This document shows positions 46,233 through 54,770 of a DNA stretch of 64,000 nucleotides, piece by piece. The notes beneath the pieces were generated by a model that ran no database searches, was not told where the DNA came from, and saw only the letters and a list, made by a program, of their open reading frames with translations. Source of the DNA: Aminipila terrae (GTDB lineage: Bacteria; Bacillota; Clostridia; Peptostreptococcales; Anaerovoracaceae); assembly GCF_010120715.1 (NCBI RefSeq), contig NZ_CP047591.1:1612001-1676000 (forward strand), written 5' to 3'. Each line of letters starts with the position of its first letter. The stretch's first letter is position 1. The position numbers and the translations under genes were made by a program.

Positions 46233-46268
46233 AAAATTAGCATAACTGCTCAGAGGGGTGTGAAAATA

Positions 46269-46963
46269 ATGAAAGAAAGCATACTTATTGTAGACGATGA
46301 AAAAGAGATAGCAGATTTGGTGGAAGTATATCTGCAAAATGAGGACTATAAAGTCTTTAAGTTTTATACTGCAAATGATGCCTTGGCATGTATTCATGAA
46401 GAGAAAATAGATCTGGCTATTTTAGACATAATGCTTCCAGATGGCAATGGGTTTAGTATCTGCCAGAAGATACGGGAAAAGTATACTTATCCCATCATAA
46501 TGCTTACGGCAAAAGAAGAAGAAATGGATAAAATTACAGGGCTGACTCTGGGAGCAGATGATTATATTACCAAACCCTTCAGGCCGCTGGAGCTGGTGGC
46601 CAGAGTCAAGGCGCAGCTACGCAGATATATTAAATATAATTTTGCCCCTGTAGAACCGGATACAGTTATTGTTCACTCAGGCCTTGTTATAGACACCAAT
46701 ACTCATGAATGTCTGCTGAACGAAAAACCACTGCCCCTTACACCAACGGAATTTTCTATTTTGAAAATACTATGTTTACAAAAGGGAAATGTGGTAAGCT
46801 CCGAACAGCTTTTTCATGAAATCTGGGGAGATGAGTATTTTAACAAGGGAAATAATACGATTACCGTCCATATCCGTCACTTAAGAGAAAAGATGGGAGA
46901 TTACGTGGATAATCCCAAGTATATTAAAACGGTATGGGGGTGGGCTATAAAATTGAAAAATAG
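46269..46963 (+). CDS. vanR: VanR-type response regulator (frameshifted at its C-terminus)
   Basis: OmpR-family regulator of about 231 residues. Receiver: VDDEKEIADLV, phospho-acceptor in AILDIMLPDGNG, Lys in DDYITKPF. DNA-binding domain: PLTPTEFSILKILCLQKGNVVSSEQLFHEIWG and TITVHIRHLREKMGD. The frame appears fused to the kinase downstream, but adding one G to the G5 run at 46936-46940 gives VWGVGYKIEK and a stop at 46961-46963, the usual VanR ending. The start at 46269 follows GAGGGG; GTG at 46260 overlaps it. Regulator of a VanZ/D,D-carboxypeptidase gene rather than of a vanHAX cluster, which is absent here. Confidence 0.85.
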
Positions 46964-48080
46964 TATTTTTGAAAAGAAGATATACAAAAAACTTATTGAG
47001 AAAATATTTTATCAGTCTCTGGCAATCTTAATGATAGCGGTAATTTCCGTTGCCATATTACGCTCTGCGGGAAGAGGATATGTAGGCAACATCATTACCT
47101 CCTTTATAAGCAAAATAACCGGGGCGGACTGGGAACAGTCTTCATATTACTACTATGAATACATCCGGTTTAATATCGATACTATTATGATGATTACCAG
47201 CATCATATTTTTTATAATACTTTTCAGGTTTTCTTTATCCTGGTTCACCAGATATTTTGACGAAATTGTAGAAGGAGTTGATAAACTGGCAAGAGAAGAG
47301 CAGAACCCCATCGTTATGTGTCCAGAGCTGGGTTTTATGCAGGAAAAATTAAATCAGGTAAAAGATGAACTGGGTAAAAGAGAAAACGCTAGAATGGAAG
47401 CGGAAAAACGAAAAAATGATTTAGTGGTTTATCTGGCTCATGATATTAAGACACCCCTTACTTCCGTCATTGGATATCTGAATTTACTGGAAGAGACCCT
47501 GGAACTTCCTTTAAGTCAGAAGCAAAAATATGTACATATTACTTTGGAAAAAGCTTACAGGCTGGAAAAGCTAATCAATGAATTCTTTGAGATTACCCGT
47601 TATAACCTGGAATCTATTCCATTAAATAAAGAAAATATTGATCTTTATTATATGTTTATACAAATTGCTGATGAAGCTTATCCTGCATTAATTGCAAGTG
47701 ATAAAAAGGTTGAGGTCCACGCTGCGGAAGATTTAACTTTTTATGGCGATTCAGACAAACTGGCAAGGGTCTTCAACAATATCATAAAGAATGCCATTTC
47801 TTATAGTAAGCCTGGAAGCACTATAGATATATATGGGGAAGTTCAAAATGAAAATGTAATTATACGAATAGAAAACCCAGGTATTATCCCTAAAGAACAA
47901 CTGGACCTGATTTTCGAGAAGTTTTACAGGCTGGATTCTGCCAGGTCTACCTCTACCGGAGGTGCCGGGCTGGGACTTGCTATAGCCAAAGATATTGTTA
48001 AACTTCATGGAGGAACCATTGAAGCAGACTGTGAAAATGGCAAAATCATATTTAAAATTACTTTTCCAGATAAACAATAA
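46953..48080 (+). CDS. vanS: VanS-type sensor histidine kinase
   Basis: Membrane histidine kinase of about 375 residues. The likely start is TTG at 46953 (reading LKNSIFEKKIYKKLIEKIF), overlapping the end of vanR as usual for this pair. Two membrane helices (SLAILMIAVISVAIL and TIMMITSIIFFIILF) flank a short extracellular loop. A HAMP region follows, then the H-box YLAHDIKTPLTSVIGYL, N-box FNNIIKNAISYS and G-box GGAGLGLAIAKDIV. The small sensor loop suits detection of cell-wall stress or a glycopeptide, as in VanS relatives; the signal here is unknown. Confidence 0.87.
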   Translation: MKNSIFEKKIYKKLIEKIFYQSLAILMIAVISVAILRSAGRGYVGNIITSFISKITGADWEQSSYYYYEYIRFNIDTIMMITSIIFFIILFRFSLSWFTRYFDEIVEGVDKLAREEQNPIVMCPELGFMQEKLNQVKDELGKRENARMEAEKRKNDLVVYLAHDIKTPLTSVIGYLNLLEETLELPLSQKQKYVHITLEKAYRLEKLINEFFEITRYNLESIPLNKENIDLYYMFIQIADEAYPALIASDKKVEVHAAEDLTFYGDSDKLARVFNNIIKNAISYSKPGSTIDIYGEVQNENVIIRIENPGIIPKEQLDLIFEKFYRLDSARSTSTGGAGLGLAIAKDIVKLHGGTIEADCENGKIIFKITFPDKQ

Positions 48081-48091
48081 CTTTATATTTT

Positions 48092-48146
48092 CTTAATAAT
48101 TTTATTACTTAATGTTAATAACTAAAATCACCTCTTTTGATAGAAT
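48092..48146 (+). promoter_or_regulatory. second CTTAAT-N37-TTTTGATAGAAT promoter
   Basis: CTTAAT at 48092-48097 and TTTTGATAGAAT at 48135-48146, the same spacing as upstream of vanR. It lies 26 bp before the start codon of the VanZ/carboxypeptidase gene, whose AAAGGGG ribosome site follows directly. Confidence 0.6.
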
Positions 48147-48172
48147 TATATTGTCGAAAGGGGTTATTTTTT

Positions 48173-49699
48173 ATGGAATATCTAGTAGCTTGTGTAAAAT
48201 ATACTGCAGGAATAAAGGGATACGCTTTAACAGGGCTGATAGCAAGCCTGGTTGTTCTGCTCATTTCTGAAATCAATCAAAAAAGGAGGCATGAGCTTGC
48301 TGCAGGAACTCACAGGGTATTATTGTTAATATTGGGATTATATTTAACCTTTGTTTTCTCTGTAACATTTTCTCCGATTTACGGATTTTCTATTTCAAGG
48401 TTTGGACAAAACGTTAATCTGGTTCCATTTAAAGCAGTAAAGGATATATTTATTAATCCTCTGAATTTTTTTGGAAATATATTTATGTTCGTTCCCATAG
48501 GAGCTCTGCTGGTTTTATATTCCTATAAATGCCAGAAGATATATGTAACATTATTTACAGGAATAGCAATTTCACTGTTCATTGAATTGATTCAGAGTTT
48601 TGAATCTCGGGGCACAGATATTGATGACATTATATTAAATACAATGGGAACCTTTATAGGTTACATAGTGGGAAAATCAATATTACTTTATATACCGGCT
48701 ATGCGTAAAAGAGTGGGGGTTGTAAAAAAAATAGAGGGGAAATACCGAAGAAGACTAAACGACGTGGGAAGTATTAAAATATTGTGTATCCTTACTGCGG
48801 TTTGTGTCTTTACAACTGGGTTTGCCCAAAGAGATGTTCTGTTAAAGGCAAATCCTGTTAGTGATATATCTCCGGTAAGACATGTTGAGAGAACAAAGGT
48901 AGCAGACAAAAGGCTTCATGCAGAACTTACAGCTAAGAATGTATATTTTATAAATGTTTCTACAAACACAATATATTATAAAAAAGCAGAGGAAGAAAAA
49001 ATTGCTCCCGCAAGTACAACTAAAATGTTGACTGCATTAACGGCCCTGGATTATTGTAGCATGCAGGAAAGAGTAACCATAGGGAATGAAGTTGGATTAA
49101 TATCAGAACATGCTTCAAGAGCATGGTTGTACCCGGGGAGTGAATTAACAGTGGAGCAGTTACTGGATGGGCTTTTACTGCCATCGGGAAATGATGCAGC
49201 CTATTCTTTAGCTGTTTTTGCGGGGAGAAAAATTGCTGGTGATGAAAAACTTTCCATTGAAAAAGCCATCCCTGCTTTTATGGAAAAGATGAACAGTAAA
49301 GCAAAATCATTGGGGGCAGTACATTCTAATTTTGTAAGGCCGGATGGATATGATACAGAAAACCAATATACAACGGCTCAGGATCTGGCTCTTATAGCAA
49401 AAGAGTTTCTTGAATCCAGAAAGTTAAAAAAGATTGCGGGTACTTACAGCATCACGGATAAATGGCTTAGCGGGCAGAGTGTAACCTACAAGAATACCAA
49501 TGAGTTGATAAATCCAGAAAGTCCATATTATTATGAACCAGCCATAGGGCTTAAAACGGGAAAGAGCGACGACGCAGGGTGCTGTCTGATTTCAGCGGCC
49601 AAAGTCCACGGGGATATATATATAGGGGTAGTTATGGGAAGTACGGAAGAAGGAAGATGGGAGGACAGTCTGAAATTATATAATGAAATCCAACAATAA
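48173..49699 (+). CDS. VanZ-like membrane domain fused to D-Ala-D-Ala carboxypeptidase (S11)
   Basis: A 508-residue fusion starting at 48173 (MEYLVACVKYTAGIK). Residues about 1-180 are a VanZ-like membrane domain (NLVPFKAVKDIF, FGNIFMFVPIGALL, FIELIQSF, RGTDIDDIILNTMGTFIGY). After another membrane helix (residues about 210-225), the extracytoplasmic part is a serine D,D-carboxypeptidase of the DacA type with SxxK in APASTTKMLTAL, SxN-type GLLLPSGNDAAYSLA and KTG in GLKTGKSDDAGC. It would trim D-Ala from peptidoglycan precursors, lowering glycopeptide binding. A promoter identical in layout to that of vanR points to VanRS control. Confidence 0.88.
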   Translation: MEYLVACVKYTAGIKGYALTGLIASLVVLLISEINQKRRHELAAGTHRVLLLILGLYLTFVFSVTFSPIYGFSISRFGQNVNLVPFKAVKDIFINPLNFFGNIFMFVPIGALLVLYSYKCQKIYVTLFTGIAISLFIELIQSFESRGTDIDDIILNTMGTFIGYIVGKSILLYIPAMRKRVGVVKKIEGKYRRRLNDVGSIKILCILTAVCVFTTGFAQRDVLLKANPVSDISPVRHVERTKVADKRLHAELTAKNVYFINVSTNTIYYKKAEEEKIAPASTTKMLTALTALDYCSMQERVTIGNEVGLISEHASRAWLYPGSELTVEQLLDGLLLPSGNDAAYSLAVFAGRKIAGDEKLSIEKAIPAFMEKMNSKAKSLGAVHSNFVRPDGYDTENQYTTAQDLALIAKEFLESRKLKKIAGTYSITDKWLSGQSVTYKNTNELINPESPYYYEPAIGLKTGKSDDAGCCLISAAKVHGDIYIGVVMGSTEEGRWEDSLKLYNEIQQ

Positions 49700-49705
49700 T
49701 GTTTT

Positions 49706-49742
49706 CAGGGCGCATTCTTTTTCAGCAATGCGCCCTGCTTTT
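49706..49742. terminator. bidirectional terminator
   Basis: CAGGGCGCATT (49706-49716) with AATGCGCCCTG (49727-49737), followed by T-rich sequence, between two convergent genes. Confidence 0.85.
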
Positions 49743-49754
49743 ATATGTTAGAAA

Positions 49755-50861
49755 TCAGACATATATTTTAGTAACGGAACTGGAATATGTGGAGTGAATC
49801 ATAGCGCCATAGCAGGCCTCAAACTCTATAATATCCCCAAGGACTATATCTGCTTCACAATCTGTAACGTCAAGTATCAGATGGTCACTGCTTCCGCCTT
49901 CCACAGTAGCCCCTTTAATCTTAGGAAGAACATTGAAAATATCTCCCACATCTCTTTTACCCAAAGCAATCAATGCTCTTTTCCTCTGGCCTTTATCGAT
50001 GTAATCAGGTGTATTTCCAAAGGCATCAACAAAAATCTCCCCAATAGGATAGGAAGGCTTTTCCTTCACTTCAATTACCTGTGCTTTAATGGTGTAATTA
50101 TCCCTGCAAAACATAGGAAGATCTAATCCCCAGATATCCTGGAGATCTCTGGCATTAGCGATACCTTCTCCTACGCGTAAGTGGTTGATTCCTTCTGGGA
50201 TTGTACCGTCCAGTACCAAAGGCAATGTTGAGGTAGCTCCCCCGGATACAATGTCGAGTTTTCTGCCTATAGCAGAGGAAATTTTATCAGCAATAGTAAC
50301 AAGTCTGTTCAGATTTGTGGTGTCAGGCTTTATAGAGCCAAAGCATCCCAGATTGGTGCCAATACCGTACAGTGTAATATTTTTTAATTCTTTCTCGATA
50401 AATAGTGCATCTCTTATAAGTTCTTCTTCTTTAATATAGCCTTCCCGAAGATCTCCCAGGTCCATCATAAGAATGACCTTATGGTTTTTATTTTTCTGAA
50501 GGGCAATCTGGTTGAGTGTTTTAATATTTTCTATTTCTGAATTCAGGCTTATATCCGTGTAGGTTATAACATCTTCCAGTTCACAAGGCATAGGGATTCG
50601 GATAAGAAGGACCGGAGCATTCATACCGGCTTCCCGCATACGCTTAATGGTGTTAATTCTTGAATCTCCAATAGAGCTGCAACCTGCATTTAACATTTGT
50701 TTTGCAATCTGTAGATATGAATTCTCGTAAGAATCCGTTCCTTTTACTACTCCTGTGACTTGGATATTTTTTTCACGGCACATATCCACCACGGCTTTAG
50801 AATTGTGATAGATTCCATCCAGATGGATTTCTAACACTGGATAATTATGATAGGGTTCCAT
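49755..50861 (-). CDS. ornithine-racemase-type PLP racemase (Orr paralogue)
   Basis: A 368-residue fold-type III PLP enzyme closely similar to the ornithine racemase at 7472: the PLP lysine is Lys40 in VTGVVKGTDSYENS, and LMMDLGDLREG, YGIGTNLGCFGS, DIVSGGATSTLPL and GGSSDHLILDVTD all have counterparts there. AAAGGAGG precedes the ATG. It stands alone, away from the ornithine operon, between the VanZ/carboxypeptidase gene and a sulfur-amino-acid operon. Its substrate may be a different amino acid (for example lysine, alanine or serine), or it may be a redundant ornithine racemase. Confidence 0.85.
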   Translation of the reverse strand: MEPYHNYPVLEIHLDGIYHNSKAVVDMCREKNIQVTGVVKGTDSYENSYLQIAKQMLNAGCSSIGDSRINTIKRMREAGMNAPVLLIRIPMPCELEDVITYTDISLNSEIENIKTLNQIALQKNKNHKVILMMDLGDLREGYIKEEELIRDALFIEKELKNITLYGIGTNLGCFGSIKPDTTNLNRLVTIADKISSAIGRKLDIVSGGATSTLPLVLDGTIPEGINHLRVGEGIANARDLQDIWGLDLPMFCRDNYTIKAQVIEVKEKPSYPIGEIFVDAFGNTPDYIDKGQRKRALIALGKRDVGDIFNVLPKIKGATVEGGSSDHLILDVTDCEADIVLGDIIEFEACYGAMIHSTYSSSVTKIYV

Positions 50862-51033
50862 GTTTAACCTCCTTTTAAATGCTGCTTATGTAAGCAGTTA
50901 AGCTAAGAAAAGAAAAAAGAATATAAATAATCAAATAGATTTTACACCGCTTTGTAAAGAATGGCAAGTTTTGGATAAATGCTAAAGACTGTTGAAAATT
51001 CAAGGACTTAGTTTATCGATGGGTAATTTTTTG

Positions 51034-51074
51034 TGCCAAATAACAAAAAATAATATTTTTTTTGTTATTTGGCA
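51034..51074. repeat. large AT-rich palindrome directly upstream of a promoter
   Basis: TGCCAAATAACAAAAAA (51034-51050) pairs with the segment ending TTTTTTGTTATTTGGCA at 51074. The right arm abuts the -35 box (51075). It is either a terminator shielding the promoter or an operator. Confidence 0.8.
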
Positions 51075-51103
51075 TTGACATTATTGGGCTATCCCTATAT
51101 ACT
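51075..51103 (+). promoter_or_regulatory. near-consensus sigma-A promoter
   Basis: TTGACA (51075-51080), a 17-bp spacer, and TATACT (51098-51103). It drives the ABC transporter/lyase operon that starts at 51172. Confidence 0.88.
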
Positions 51104-51171
51104 ACAAAACAGGAAATATTTCATAGTATTATGGTATGAATAGTATGAAATAAATAAGGAGTGAAGAAATA

Positions 51172-51924
51172 ATGCTTGAAATCAAAAATTTACAGAAATC
51201 ATTTAAAGGTAATGTAGTGTTAGATGGTATCGATTTAAAAATTGAAAAAGGTGATGTTGTGGTTCTTCTGGGACCCAGTGGTTCTGGTAAAACTACTCTT
51301 CTCCGTTGTATAAACTTCTTAGAAAAAGCAGATAAAGGAACGATTAAGTTTGATGAAATGACCGGGGATTTTACCAATATTACCAAAAAAGACATTGCAG
51401 CATTTCGTAAAAAGACTGGCTTTGTATTTCAAAATTATAATTTGTTTAGTAACAAAACCGCTCTGCAAAATGTAGCCATAGGGTTAATTCATGCCAGGAA
51501 AATATTACCGGATAAAGCCTATGAAATATCAAAGAAGGCACTGGATAAAGTTGGGTTGGAAAGCAAGTATGATTTTTACCCCGCACAGTTATCCGGTGGA
51601 CAGCAGCAGCGTGTAGGCATTGCAAGATCTCTCGCATTGAATCCATACGTGATTTTATTTGATGAACCTACATCTGCATTGGATCCGGAGCTTACATCAG
51701 AGGTTCTGTGCATTATGAAACAGCTTGCACGAGAGGGAACCACTATGCTGATAGTGACCCATGAGATGGGATTTGCCCAGGAAGTAGCAAACCATGTAGT
51801 CTTCATGGATAAAGGAAAAATTGTTGAGGAGGGTACACCTGCTCAGGTCTTTACCATGACCAGAGAAGAACGAACCAGACAGTTCTTAAGAAGAATTAAC
51901 AATTATAACGATTATTCTATATAA
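51172..51924 (+). CDS. polar amino-acid ABC transporter ATP-binding protein
   Basis: A 250-residue GlnQ/TcyC-type ATPase. Walker A is [12 protein letters not shown], the Q-loop VFQNYNLF, the signature [16 protein letters not shown], Walker [15 protein letters not shown] and the switch histidine VTHEMGF. TAAGGAGTG precedes the ATG. It is the first gene of an operon with a PLP lyase, a substrate-binding lipoprotein and a permease, suggesting import of cystine or a related sulfur amino acid. Confidence 0.93.
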   Translation: MLEIKNLQKSFKGNVVLDGIDLKIEKGDVVVLLGPSGSGKTTLLRCINFLEKADKGTIKFDEMTGDFTNITKKDIAAFRKKTGFVFQNYNLFSNKTALQNVAIGLIHARKILPDKAYEISKKALDKVGLESKYDFYPAQLSGGQQQRVGIARSLALNPYVILFDEPTSALDPELTSEVLCIMKQLAREGTTMLIVTHEMGFAQEVANHVVFMDKGKIVEEGTPAQVFTMTREERTRQFLRRINNYNDYSI

Positions 51925-51944
51925 AAAATGGAGGAGATGAAACA

Positions 51945-53087
51945 ATGAGATATGAATCAATAGCCGTTCACGGTGGGAAAGAAGAAGACAGCGGCAAAAG
52001 AGCTGTAAATTATCCAATTTATTTATCATCAACTTTTGCTCAGCCAGGCCTGGACCAGTTTCAGGAATTTGCATATACTCGTGGGGGTAATCCAACAAGA
52101 AGCCATGTGGAAAGACTGGCCGCTGACCTGGAAGGTGCACAATATGGACTGGCACTGGCATCAGGAATGGCAGCCACAAGCCTTGTTTTCGGATTGCTCA
52201 GGCAGGGAGATAAAGTACTGATAAACAATAATGTATACGGAGGAACATGGCGATATGTTTCAAACATTTTTTCTAATCATGGAATAGAGTATGAAGTAGT
52301 AAGTGATTTTAATAATTATGATTTTAGCAATACTGCTTCTAACGTAAAAATGATTTTTATAGAAACCCCTTCCAATCCCCTGCTGGAGATTACGGATATC
52401 AGAAAAGTAAGTCAAGAAGCAAGAAAGCGTGGCATTTTAACTGTAGTGGATAATACTTTTTTAACTTCCTATTTTCAAAGACCTATGGAGCTAGGAGCAG
52501 ACATTGTTGTTTATTCCGCCACCAAATATTATGCAGGGCACTCCGATATTCTTGCTGGCCTGGTTATCCTTAATCAGGAGGAACTTTATTTAAAACTAAA
52601 GTTTTTACAAAATACCTATGGAGGGATTCTCAGTCCAACGGATGCATTTTTACTCACAAGAGGAATAAAAACTCTCAGTCTCCGGCTGGACAAACACCAG
52701 AAAAACGCCTTACTGGCAGCCCAGTATCTTAAAAGGCATAAAGCCGTGAAAGACGTATATTATCCTGGATTAAAGAGCCATAAAAATTATGATATCCAAC
52801 GATCTCAGGCCACTGGAGACGGAGGGGTATTGTCTTTAAGGCTAAATGACGGATGGGACAGTAAAAGGTTTACGGCTAATTTAAAAATCTTTGATCTGGC
52901 AGTAAGCCTGGGGGGTGTTGAATCTCTTATCTGTCACCCGGCTACTATGACTCATGAATCTTATGCTCCGGAACTGCAGGAGAAAATCGGGATTGATAGT
53001 AAGCTGCTGCGGCTATCCATTGGAATTGAACATGAAGAGGATATTTTAGAAGATATATCAAGTGCGCTTAAAAAAGCTAAATTATAA
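51945..53087 (+). CDS. Cys/Met-metabolism PLP enzyme (cystathionine gamma/beta-lyase or methionine gamma-lyase)
   Basis: A 380-residue fold-type I enzyme of the trans-sulfuration family. Seen: SIAVHGGKEEDSGKRAVNYPIYLSS-type N-terminus (read in pieces), YTRGGNPTRSHVERLAADLEG, LALASGMAA, IETPSNPLLEITD, VVDNTF and the PLP lysine in YSATKYYAGHSD; VSLGGVESLICHPATMTH near the end. The family includes cystathionine lyases, cystine/cysteine desulfhydrases and methionine gamma-lyase, which motifs alone do not separate. Being inside a transporter operon, it probably degrades the imported amino acid to a keto acid, ammonia and a thiol or sulfide. Confidence 0.9.
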   Translation: MRYESIAVHGGKEEDSGKRAVNYPIYLSSTFAQPGLDQFQEFAYTRGGNPTRSHVERLAADLEGAQYGLALASGMAATSLVFGLLRQGDKVLINNNVYGGTWRYVSNIFSNHGIEYEVVSDFNNYDFSNTASNVKMIFIETPSNPLLEITDIRKVSQEARKRGILTVVDNTFLTSYFQRPMELGADIVVYSATKYYAGHSDILAGLVILNQEELYLKLKFLQNTYGGILSPTDAFLLTRGIKTLSLRLDKHQKNALLAAQYLKRHKAVKDVYYPGLKSHKNYDIQRSQATGDGGVLSLRLNDGWDSKRFTANLKIFDLAVSLGGVESLICHPATMTHESYAPELQEKIGIDSKLLRLSIGIEHEEDILEDISSALKKAKL

Positions 53088-53109
53088 GTAAGAAGAAAGA
53101 GGTACAAAA

Positions 53110-53925
53110 ATGAAAAAGAGGATAATAGCAGCGGTGTTGACAGTTTTGATAATAGCAGCGGCCTTGGCCGGATGTGGAGGAACGAAAGGGGCTGAGCAGA
53201 ACGGGGAAAAGAAACAGGACCTGCTGGCAGATATAAAGGAAGCAGGGGTTATTAAGATAGGGACGGAAGGTACCTATGCCCCGTACTCTTATCATAATGA
53301 TAAAGGGGATCTGGCAGGTTATGATGTGGAAGTGGCTCAGGCAGTTGCAGATAAACTGGGGGTCAAAGCGGAGTTCGTGGAAACCAAGTGGGATAGTATG
53401 ATTGCGGGGCTTGATGCCAAACGTTTTGACGTTGTAGTTAATCAGGTTGGGGTAACAGAAGAAAGACAGCAGAAATATAGCTTCTCAACACCGTATACCT
53501 ATTCAAAAGGTGCCCTTATCGTAGCAAAATCCAATCAGGACATAAAAGGCTTTAAAGATTTATCCGGGAAAAAATCCGCACAATCTCTGACAAGCAACTG
53601 GGCCGGACTGGCGGAGGGCTATGGTGCAGAACTGGTAGGAACGGATGGCTTTAATCAGTCTATTGACCTGGTCCTTGCAGGAAGAGCCGATGCTACTATA
53701 AATGACAACCTGACCTTTTATGATTACATCACACAGAAACCAGATACAGAGGTGAAAATTGCCGCTTTGTCAGATGAGACAAGTGAAAATGCAATCTTAA
53801 TAAGAAAGGGAAGTGATACCCTTGTAAAAGCCATAGATGATGCATTGGCCCAGCTTTCCAAAGAAGGGAAGCTTAAAGAAATCTCTGAAAAGTATTTTGG
53901 GGTAGATGTATCCGTGAAACAATAA
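53110..53925 (+). CDS. amino-acid ABC transporter substrate-binding lipoprotein
   Basis: A 271-residue family-3 solute-binding protein. The signal peptide ends with a lipobox (AALAGCGG), so it is anchored by lipid at the outer face of the membrane. The mature region has KIGTEGTYAPYSYHNDKGDL, GYDVEVAQAVADKLG, WDSMIAGLDAKRFDVVVNQVG and EERQQKYSFSTPYTYSKGALIV, which are close to cystine-binding proteins such as TcyA/FliY. It follows the lyase gene by 22 bp; GAAAGAGG is the ribosome site. Confidence 0.9.
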   Translation: MKKRIIAAVLTVLIIAAALAGCGGTKGAEQNGEKKQDLLADIKEAGVIKIGTEGTYAPYSYHNDKGDLAGYDVEVAQAVADKLGVKAEFVETKWDSMIAGLDAKRFDVVVNQVGVTEERQQKYSFSTPYTYSKGALIVAKSNQDIKGFKDLSGKKSAQSLTSNWAGLAEGYGAELVGTDGFNQSIDLVLAGRADATINDNLTFYDYITQKPDTEVKIAALSDETSENAILIRKGSDTLVKAIDDALAQLSKEGKLKEISEKYFGVDVSVKQ

Positions 53926-53956
53926 GGCTGAAAAACAAGAAAGGAAGGTACTTGAA

Positions 53957-54622
53957 ATGGAGGCTCGCATCCTGGAAATTCTGCTGAATTCATTTTTTAA
54001 AATATTGATTCCCGGATTGGTATATACTATACCACTAACCCTGATATCCTTTTCCCTTGGCCTGATCATTGCACTTTTAACGGCAATTGTTCAGGTAGCA
54101 GATATAAAAGTATTAAAACAGCTGGCCAGATTTTATGTCTGGATTATCCGCGGTACTCCATTACTGGTACAGATTTTTATAATATTTTATGGGCTGCCAA
54201 ATATGGGTATAATATTAGATCCTCTTCCTGCTGCGATTATTGCTTTTTCTTTAAACGTGGGGGCCTATGCGTCTGAAACCCTGCGGGCTGCAATCTTATC
54301 CGTTCCCAAAGGGCAGCTGGAAGCCGGATATTGCGTGGGGTTATCCTATGTACAGACTATGAGAATCGTTATTTTACCACAGGCTTTTAAAACAGCCTTC
54401 CTTCCTTTGTTTAACTCTTTTATCGGGCTAGTTAAGGATACTTCTCTGGCTGCCAGCATCACTGTAACTGAAATGTTTATGGCAACACAGCAGATAGCAG
54501 CAAAACTGTATGAGCCGTTAATCCTCTATTGTGAGGTAGCTGTTATTTATCTGATGTTTTGTACGGTACTCACCCAGTTGCAGCACTATGGTGAAAAAAA
54601 GATGAATTTGCAGATAGATTAG
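53957..54622 (+). CDS. polar amino-acid ABC transporter permease
   Basis: A 221-residue membrane protein of the HisM/TcyB type with five helices. IPLTLISFSLGLIIALLTAI and FYVWIIRGTPLLVQIFIIFYGLP are family-typical, and the EAA loop that docks the ATPase reads SVPKGQLEAGYCVGLSYVQTMRIVILPQAFK. AAAGGAAGG precedes the ATG. It is the last gene of the operon from 51172 and would act as a homodimer. Confidence 0.93.
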   Translation: MEARILEILLNSFFKILIPGLVYTIPLTLISFSLGLIIALLTAIVQVADIKVLKQLARFYVWIIRGTPLLVQIFIIFYGLPNMGIILDPLPAAIIAFSLNVGAYASETLRAAILSVPKGQLEAGYCVGLSYVQTMRIVILPQAFKTAFLPLFNSFIGLVKDTSLAASITVTEMFMATQQIAAKLYEPLILYCEVAVIYLMFCTVLTQLQHYGEKKMNLQID

Positions 54623-54770
54623 TTATTAATTGGCTTTTTATTGAATAAGCTTCTTTAAAAGCTTACTAAATCATGAGATACTTGCGGTGGCAGATAAACA
54701 ATTATATAATATAGCTGATTAATTTGGACTAAAGAATGCTTCTGTAATAAATAAGTTAGAGGGAAACAAA

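Noticed and set aside
46260..48080. Hybrid response regulator-histidine kinase encoded as one protein
   Set aside because: The fusion depends on one missing G in a homopolymer; the repaired sequence gives a normal VanR stop and VanS start.
46100..49700. Vancomycin-resistance gene cluster
   Set aside because: No D-Ala-D-Lac or D-Ala-D-Ser ligase (vanA/B/C-type), no vanH and no vanX are present; only VanRS-like regulators and a VanZ/carboxypeptidase fusion.
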